This document shows positions 47,758 to 51,856 of a stretch of DNA of 51,856 nt, piece by piece. Position 1 is the first letter of the stretch. Each line of letters starts with the position of its first letter. Position numbers and translations under genes: made by a program. The notes beneath the pieces were generated by a model. That model was not told where the DNA came from. It saw nothing but the letters and a program-made list of their open reading frames with translations, and ran no database searches. The stretch comes from an uncultured Clostridia bacterium (GTDB taxonomy: Bacteria > Bacillota > Clostridia > Christensenellales > Borkfalkiaceae). The DNA is taken from assembly GCA_934278995.1 (NCBI GenBank), contig CAKQWM010000013.1:1-51856 (forward strand), read 5' to 3'.

Positions 47758-47841
47758 TACGGTGATGGGAGTTTAACACAGCAAAAACCGATTTATTCCC
47801 ACAAAAATAATTAGTGATAATGATTGGAATCCCTGAATAAT

Positions 47842-48525
47842 ATGAATAAAATCACGAAAAGACTTACGTCGCTATACGACGCGAAAAACGCGGATTTTTT
47901 ATCAAAACTCCTGCCGACGACAAATAGAGAAAAAATACTCGGCGTAAAAATTCCCGTTTTGAAGGGACTTGCCAAAGAGTATTACGGCGCCGAAGAAGGT
48001 TTTTCTTTTATAGCCGACCTTTCCCATGAATACCTCGAAGAAAACGCCTTACACGCGTTTATAATATGTCGGGAAAAGGATTTCGATAAAGCGTTGCGGG
48101 AAACGGAAGAATTTTTGCCTTATATCGACAACTGGTTGGTTTGCGACTCTTTCAAGCCGACGGTATTCAAAAAAAACGCCGCAAAACTGACGCTTAGCAT
48201 AGATAAATGGATTGCGTCCGAAAAGCCTTATACCGTCCGCTTTGCGATAAGCATGCTAATGACTTATTTTCTCGACGAAAACTATTCGCCGGACGTTTTA
48301 AAAAAGGTTGCAGGCATAAAGTCCGACTTTTATTACGTAAATATGATGGTGGCTTGGTTTTTTGCGACCGCTCTTTACAAGCGGTACGACGACGCAATAA
48401 AGTATTTCGAGTCCCCCGCTCTGACGACTTTTTGCCACAACAAAGCCATACAAAAAGCGCGAGAAAGCCTGAGGATACCCGAAAACCGAAAGAACTACCT
48501 CAACGGCTTAAAAAGGAAAGGTTGA
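47842..48525 (+). CDS. DNA alkylation repair family protein (AlkD-like, 227 aa)
   Basis: An all-helical HEAT-repeat protein. The family pattern is visible: LGVKIPVLKGLAKEYY near the N-terminus, YIDNWLVCDSF (about residues 101-111, with the Trp/Asp of the active groove), then RFAISMLMTYFLDENY, YYVNMMVAWFFATALY and the C-terminal CHNKAIQKARESLRI. AlkD removes alkylated bases. The start at 47842 is the first ATG; an in-frame TTG six codons earlier has no better ribosome binding site. The function is inferred from family; some relatives have unknown activity. A terminator overlaps its stop codon. Confidence 0.88.
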   Translation: MNKITKRLTSLYDAKNADFLSKLLPTTNREKILGVKIPVLKGLAKEYYGAEEGFSFIADLSHEYLEENALHAFIICREKDFDKALRETEEFLPYIDNWLVCDSFKPTVFKKNAAKLTLSIDKWIASEKPYTVRFAISMLMTYFLDENYSPDVLKKVAGIKSDFYYVNMMVAWFFATALYKRYDDAIKYFESPALTTFCHNKAIQKARESLRIPENRKNYLNGLKRKG

Positions 48526-48556
48526 AAGGCGAAGTTTTTTCGCCTTTTGATTTTTT
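48525..48556 (+). terminator. Terminator of the AlkD-like gene
   Basis: The stem AAAGGCGAA/TTCGCCTTT begins at the last base of the stop codon and is followed by TGATTTTTT. Confidence 0.8.
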
Positions 48557-48623
48557 CCTCTTTTTAGTTTTTTTCGGCAAATAAAAAAAACTTTAACAAT
48601 TTTTATTTTCCGATAAAAAATCG

Positions 48624-48669
48624 TTGACAAACCAAAAAGCGAATGATAGAATATAGTTGAACAATTGAA
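48624..48669 (+). promoter_or_regulatory. arsR-family gene promoter with operator half-site
   Basis: TTGACA (48624-48629), 17-base spacer, TAGAAT (48647-48652). TTGAACAATTGAA (48657-48669) follows. Its left half TTGAACA is identical to the left arm of the perfect palindrome at 49065, and the right half is degenerate. Confidence 0.65.
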
Positions 48670-48704
48670 GAAGCATTCAAGTATAATTCAAAAAGGAATC
48701 CGTT

Positions 48705-49025
48705 ATGAACAGCGAAGACATACTGAAAATTAAAGAAAAACTACCGCTTGAGTCAACAATATACGACTTGACCGAGGTTTTTAAAGTTTTCGGCGATCCT
48801 ACGCGGGCAAAGATTCTGTGCCTGTTAAACGTACAGCCGCTTTTCGTAAGCCAGATTTCCGAAGTTTTAACCATGAGTCTTTCTTCGGTTTCTCATCAAC
48901 TGAGGATTTTAAGAAACGCAAAACTCGTAAAGGGTGACAAAAAGGGTAAAGAGGTTTTATATTCACTCGACGACGACCACGTTATGAAGATTATAAACTT
49001 AACCCTCACCCACGTAAGCGAATAA
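48705..49025 (+). CDS. ArsR/SmtB-family metal-sensing repressor (106 aa)
   Basis: A winged-helix repressor released from DNA by metal. The core VFKVFGDPTRAKILCLL and the recognition helix SSVSHQLRILRNAKLV are typical. The C-terminal helix places D90, H92, H103 and E106 with the same spacing (2, 11, 3) as the alpha-5 zinc ligands of SmtB (D104, H106, H117, E120). No CxC motif of the CadC/ArsR alpha-3 site is present. So zinc is the most likely signal. It precedes a metal-binding-domain gene and a P-type ATPase, which it probably controls through a TGAACA-N2-TGTTCA operator. AAGGAATCC lies before the ATG. Confidence 0.93.
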   Translation: MNSEDILKIKEKLPLESTIYDLTEVFKVFGDPTRAKILCLLNVQPLFVSQISEVLTMSLSSVSHQLRILRNAKLVKGDKKGKEVLYSLDDDHVMKIINLTLTHVSE

Positions 49026-49032
49026 ACTAAAA

Positions 49033-49053
49033 CGGGGCAACTCGCCCTTTTTT
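49033..49053 (+). terminator. Weak hairpin with T run after the arsR-family gene
   Basis: GGGC-AACTC-GCCC followed by six T. It may partly terminate the regulator transcript, consistent with a separate operator downstream. Confidence 0.45.
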
Positions 49054-49064
49054 AACGGATAACG

Positions 49065-49082
49065 ATTGAACAGTTGTTCAAT
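49065..49082. promoter_or_regulatory. Perfect 18-bp SmtB-type operator
   Basis: ATTGAACAGTTGTTCAAT is a perfect dyad except for the central GT. It matches the TGAACA-N2-TGTTCA form known for SmtB/CzrA-type operators. It lies 33 bases upstream of the HMA gene. Confidence 0.75.
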
Positions 49083-49114
49083 AAATCAATAACAATAAAA
49101 CGGAGAATATATTT

Positions 49115-49333
49115 ATGAAAAAAGTTTTTGACCTTGAAGATTTGGACTGCGCAAACTGCGCGAACAAAATGGAATGTAACATTCGTAAAATCGACGGCGT
49201 AAAATCGGCGTCGGTAAACTTTATAACCCAAAAAATGACCGTCGAAGCCGACGAAGAAATTTTTGACGATATCATGAAATCTGTCGTAAAAACATGTAAA
49301 AAAATCGAGTCGGACTGCACGATAAAACTTTAA
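49115..49333 (+). CDS. Heavy-metal-associated (HMA) domain protein (72 aa)
   Basis: A ferredoxin-like fold small metal-binding protein. The metal site is D11-C12-x2-C15 (DCANCANKMECNI); a third Cys (21) and the pattern VKSASVNFITQKMTVEAD complete the family signature. It is equivalent to the N-terminal domain of Zn/Cd P-type ATPases, but here it is a separate gene 56 bases before the ATPase, which lacks the domain. It may hand metal to the pump or buffer it. GGAG precedes the ATG. Confidence 0.93.
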   Translation: MKKVFDLEDLDCANCANKMECNIRKIDGVKSASVNFITQKMTVEADEEIFDDIMKSVVKTCKKIESDCTIKL

Positions 49334-49376
49334 GACGCTCGTTTTAAAACAAAAAATCATCATATAAAAACTTCGA

Positions 49377-49382
49377 TATAAT
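49377..49382 (+). promoter_or_regulatory. -10-like box immediately before the ATPase gene
   Basis: A perfect TATAAT ends seven bases before the ATG, which has no Shine-Dalgarno sequence. No convincing -35 box is seen. It may be an internal leaderless start or chance. Confidence 0.35.
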
Positions 49383-49389
49383 TTTTGTT

Positions 49390-51309
49390 ATGGCAAAATA
49401 TAAACTTACAAAAAACCTTAAAAAACGGCTTATACGCATACTTATTGCCCTTGTTTTATTTGCGGTTATTTTCACTTTGGATAAAACGATCGATCTTTCC
49501 GAAGTTTTCGACGGAAAATTTTCCTGGCTGTTCCCCTTCTTTTTATATCTGTCGGTATATGTAGTAATCGGATACGACGTTTTATATAAAGCCTTCGTAA
49601 ACATATTGCACGGGCAGGTTTTCGACGAAAACTTTCTTATGTGCGTGGCAACCTTAGGCGCTTTCGCGCTTGCCGTTTACCGCGGGGTTACGGGCGAAAA
49701 AATCGAAGGGTTCGACGAAGCGTGCGCGGTTTTACTGTTTTATCAGACCGGGGAATTTTTCCAGGCCTACGCGACGGGTAAATCGAGAAAGTCCATTTCG
49801 AGTCTGATGGATATCCGCCCCGACTACGCAAATTTATTAAGCGCCGGCGGCGACGAACAAATTACCGTTTCCCCGGACGAAGTAAAAATCGGTGATATAA
49901 TCGTGGTAAACCCGGGCGAAAAAGTACCGCTTGACGGCGTAATAATTAAAGGAAAAACCACTCTCGACACCAAAGCGCTGACGGGAGAATCTCTACCGAA
50001 AGAAGTAAACGCGGGCGAAGAAATTTTAAGCGGCGCAGTCAATCTGACGTCGCAGATTCAAATAAAGGTTACCAAAGCCTTTTACGATTCCACCGTATCC
50101 AAAATTCTCGACCTTGTGGAAAACGCTTCTTCGCAAAAATCGAAATCGGAAAACTTTATAACCAAATTTTCCAAGGTATATACGCCGGCGGTATGTTTTT
50201 CGGCTCTTGCTTTGGCAGTTATACCGTCGCTTATTACGGGTAGTTGGCAAGAATGGATCTACCGCGCGTTGAGTTTTCTGGTCGTATCCTGTCCCTGCGC
50301 GCTCGTAATCTCCATTCCTCTTTCGTTTTTTGCCGGGCTTGGCGCGGCGTCAAGGTACGGTATTCTGATAAAAGGCTCCAATTACCTTGAAAAATTCAGC
50401 AACGCGAACCTTTTCTATTTTGACAAAACGGGAACGCTTACAAAGGGCGCGTTTGCCGTAACGAGAATCCTTCCCTCCGAAAACGCCGACGAAGTTTTAC
50501 GTCTTGCCGCCATTGCGGAAAAAGATTCCAATCACCCTATAGCAAAATCTATAGTGGAAAAATACGGAAAGCAAATCGAGTCGGGATACGTTTTAACCAA
50601 CATTTCCGGATTCGGTGTGGTTGCCGAGAAAGACGGCGACGTGATTTTGTGCGGTAACGAAAAACTGATGAATGAATACGGCGTAACTTTCACCGCCGAA
50701 AACGCCGACGGCACCCACGTTTACGTTGCCGAAAACGGCAAATTTATCGGTTCGATTATGGTTTCGGATATCGTTAAAGACGAAGCCAAAGAAGTTATCG
50801 AAAGCCTGAATACAATGGGCGCGAAAACTTATATGCTCACGGGCGACAACGAAGCCATTGCAAAATCCGTTGCCGATAGTCTCGGTCTATCCGGCTACAA
50901 GGCGTCGCTTCTTCCTCAAAACAAGGTCGTAGAGGTGGAAAAAGCCCTTAACGAAAAAGACAAAAAAGACGTTCTGTGCTTCGTGGGCGACGGCATAAAC
51001 GACGCCCCCGTGCTTATGCGTTCCGACGTAGGTATCGCCATGGGCGGCGTCGGCAGCGACGCCGCGATAGAAGCGTCCGACGTGGTTCTCATGCAGGATA
51101 ACCTGAAAGGAATACCTCTTGCGAAAAAGATTGCAAAAAAAACCATGCGCGTAGTTTTTGAAAACATCGTTTTCTCTATTGCGATAAAACTTGCTATCCT
51201 CGTTTTATCGGCGCTCGGAATAGCAAGTATGTGGCTCGCCGTCTTCGGCGACGTAGGCGTCGCGGTTATCGCCATTTTAAACGCAATGAGGGTAAATACA
51301 AAATATTAA
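49390..51309 (+). CDS. Zn/Cd/Pb-type P1B ATPase (heavy-metal efflux)
   Basis: A 639-aa metal-exporting ATPase. The ion-binding motif in the sixth helix is SCPCALVISIP (CPC at 301-303), typical of the Zn/Cd/Pb group (ZntA/CadA). The actuator has TGES (198-201), the phosphorylated Asp is D345 in DKTGTLT, the HP motif is NHPIAKS (about 386), and the hinge is GDGINDAP (about 535). The last helices contain the family Lys and Asp in the IKLAIL and FGDVGVA segments. There is no N-terminal metal-binding domain, as it is encoded separately just upstream. No Shine-Dalgarno sequence precedes the ATG. It is probably induced by zinc through the ArsR/SmtB protein. Confidence 0.96.
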   Translation: MAKYKLTKNLKKRLIRILIALVLFAVIFTLDKTIDLSEVFDGKFSWLFPFFLYLSVYVVIGYDVLYKAFVNILHGQVFDENFLMCVATLGAFALAVYRGVTGEKIEGFDEACAVLLFYQTGEFFQAYATGKSRKSISSLMDIRPDYANLLSAGGDEQITVSPDEVKIGDIIVVNPGEKVPLDGVIIKGKTTLDTKALTGESLPKEVNAGEEILSGAVNLTSQIQIKVTKAFYDSTVSKILDLVENASSQKSKSENFITKFSKVYTPAVCFSALALAVIPSLITGSWQEWIYRALSFLVVSCPCALVISIPLSFFAGLGAASRYGILIKGSNYLEKFSNANLFYFDKTGTLTKGAFAVTRILPSENADEVLRLAAIAEKDSNHPIAKSIVEKYGKQIESGYVLTNISGFGVVAEKDGDVILCGNEKLMNEYGVTFTAENADGTHVYVAENGKFIGSIMVSDIVKDEAKEVIESLNTMGAKTYMLTGDNEAIAKSVADSLGLSGYKASLLPQNKVVEVEKALNEKDKKDVLCFVGDGINDAPVLMRSDVGIAMGGVGSDAAIEASDVVLMQDNLKGIPLAKKIAKKTMRVVFENIVFSIAIKLAILVLSALGIASMWLAVFGDVGVAVIAILNAMRVNTKY

Positions 51310-51324
51310 CCTCCGCATATCAAC

Positions 51325-51801
51325 CGCGCGTGAATTGCAAACTTACGTTTGCGTGAATTGCGTCTTGCGACGCGTTAATTGCTCCCGTTGGTCGCATGAA
51401 AGGCTTCACCTTGAGGGGAAGCTGTCGGCGGTGCCGACTGAGGGATTGAAAGGTGAATTGACCTTGCGGTCGTGAATTGTTGCTGACGCAACGTGAATTG
51501 CTCCCGCTGGTCGCGTGAATTGCGCCTAACGACGCGTGAATTGCGTCTTGCGACGCGTGAAAGGCTTCACCCTGTGGGAGAAGCTGGCTCGTAGAGCCTG
51601 ATGAGGGTGGCTATATAATTCTTTTACGACCTTATAGGCTTTCCAACCTCCTCCGTCATTTTCTTGCGAAAATGCCACCTCCCCCTACCAGGTGAAGGCT
51701 GACAAGGAAAGGCGAATTATATAGAACAATCCCTCCGTCACGGCAAGCCGTGCCACCTCCCTTTACACAAAGGAGGCTTAAAGGAAAAACGAATTATATA
51801 G
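51325..51801 (+). repeat. Mosaic palindromic repeat cluster, copy C
   Basis: The richest copy. Up to eight GTGAATTG words alternate with hairpins whose stems differ: CAAAC-TTAC-GTTTG, CGTC-TTGC-GACG, ACC-TTGC-GGT, TTGC-TGAC-GCAA. Larger modules follow with inner stems TCGGC/GCCGA, GGCTC/GAGCC, CATTTTC/GAAAATG and ACGGC/GCCGT, closed by CTCC/GGAGG arms and joined by TATATAG(AACA) words. No gene is present. Confidence 0.85.
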
Positions 51802-51803
51802 TT

Positions 51804-51838
51804 AAAGCCGAAGGCGAAAAAATTCGCCTTCGGCTTTT
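51804..51838 (+). terminator. Strong terminator after the metal efflux genes
   Basis: AAAGCCGAAGGCGAA pairs with TTCGCCTTCGGCTTT around a four-base A loop, followed by TTGGTTTG. It lies beyond repeat copy C. Confidence 0.8.
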
Positions 51839-51856
51839 GGTTTGTTTGTTTTAACA

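Noticed and set aside
51325..51801. CRISPR array
   Set aside because: Repeated words are short, spacers are self-complementary hairpins of varying length, and there are no cas genes.

Overview
The window looks like chromosome from a low-GC anaerobic Bacillota bacterium, probably a gut Clostridia lineage. Supporting signs are strong Shine-Dalgarno sites, TTGACA/TATAAT-type promoters, a Gram-positive-type PhoP box, a flavodiiron oxygen-scavenging system with rubredoxins, a zinc-finger form of ribosomal protein S18, and a 16S rRNA with several unusual bases in the 900 region. I cannot name the species from the sequence alone.

Layout. 1-2.5 kb: spacer, tRNA-Ile, tRNA-Ala and 16S rRNA on the minus strand with two tandem promoters. 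3-12.2 kb: scattered housekeeping and accessory genes (lipoprotein, mnmA, tRNA-Arg, an XRE regulator divergent from a membrane protein, small membrane proteins, TetR, ZIP transporter, patatin, a PF11449-type metal permease, HNH nuclease). 12.4-17.6 kb: an accessory stretch with an rmuC remnant and two related toxin/immunity-like cassettes around a flavodiiron-rubredoxin operon, then an unexplained structured stretch. 17.7-18.05 kb: a three-tRNA operon (fMet, Met, Glu). 18.7-20.4 kb: a probable wHTH-nuclease and a WYL regulator. 20.8-27.9 kb: one minus-strand operon pstSCAB-phoU-phoP-phoR-histidine phosphatase behind a PhoP box; its PstS has its two halves in swapped order. 28.8-29.8 kb: rpsF-ssb-rpsR. 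30.0-43.0 kb: a single giant gene (4338 codons) for a membrane-anchored repeat protein behind a perfect consensus promoter. 43.9-51.3 kb: thioredoxin, a two-gene ABC exporter, a membrane protein, an AlkD-like protein and a zinc-responsive ArsR/HMA/P-type ATPase set.

Two repeat systems run through the intergenic DNA. One is a short palindromic element (core CGGGCTTATAG, about 16 copies, mostly at gene 3' ends) in which two hairpins compete for the same bases. The other is a long mosaic element (three copies near 5.5, 28.2 and 51.5 kb) built from constant words separating hairpins whose stems vary in a compensated way.

Connections between genes. A 19-base sequence directly downstream of the tetR promoter recurs exactly downstream of the ABC exporter promoter 36 kb away, so the TetR protein probably controls the exporter. 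In both toxin/immunity-like cassettes the ribosome binding site of the downstream gene is embedded in the last Gly-Gly codons of the upstream gene. The ArsR protein carries the spacing of the SmtB alpha-5 zinc site and has a matching palindrome before the metal-binding-domain gene. All functional statements rest on reading the sequence and remembered families; no search was run.
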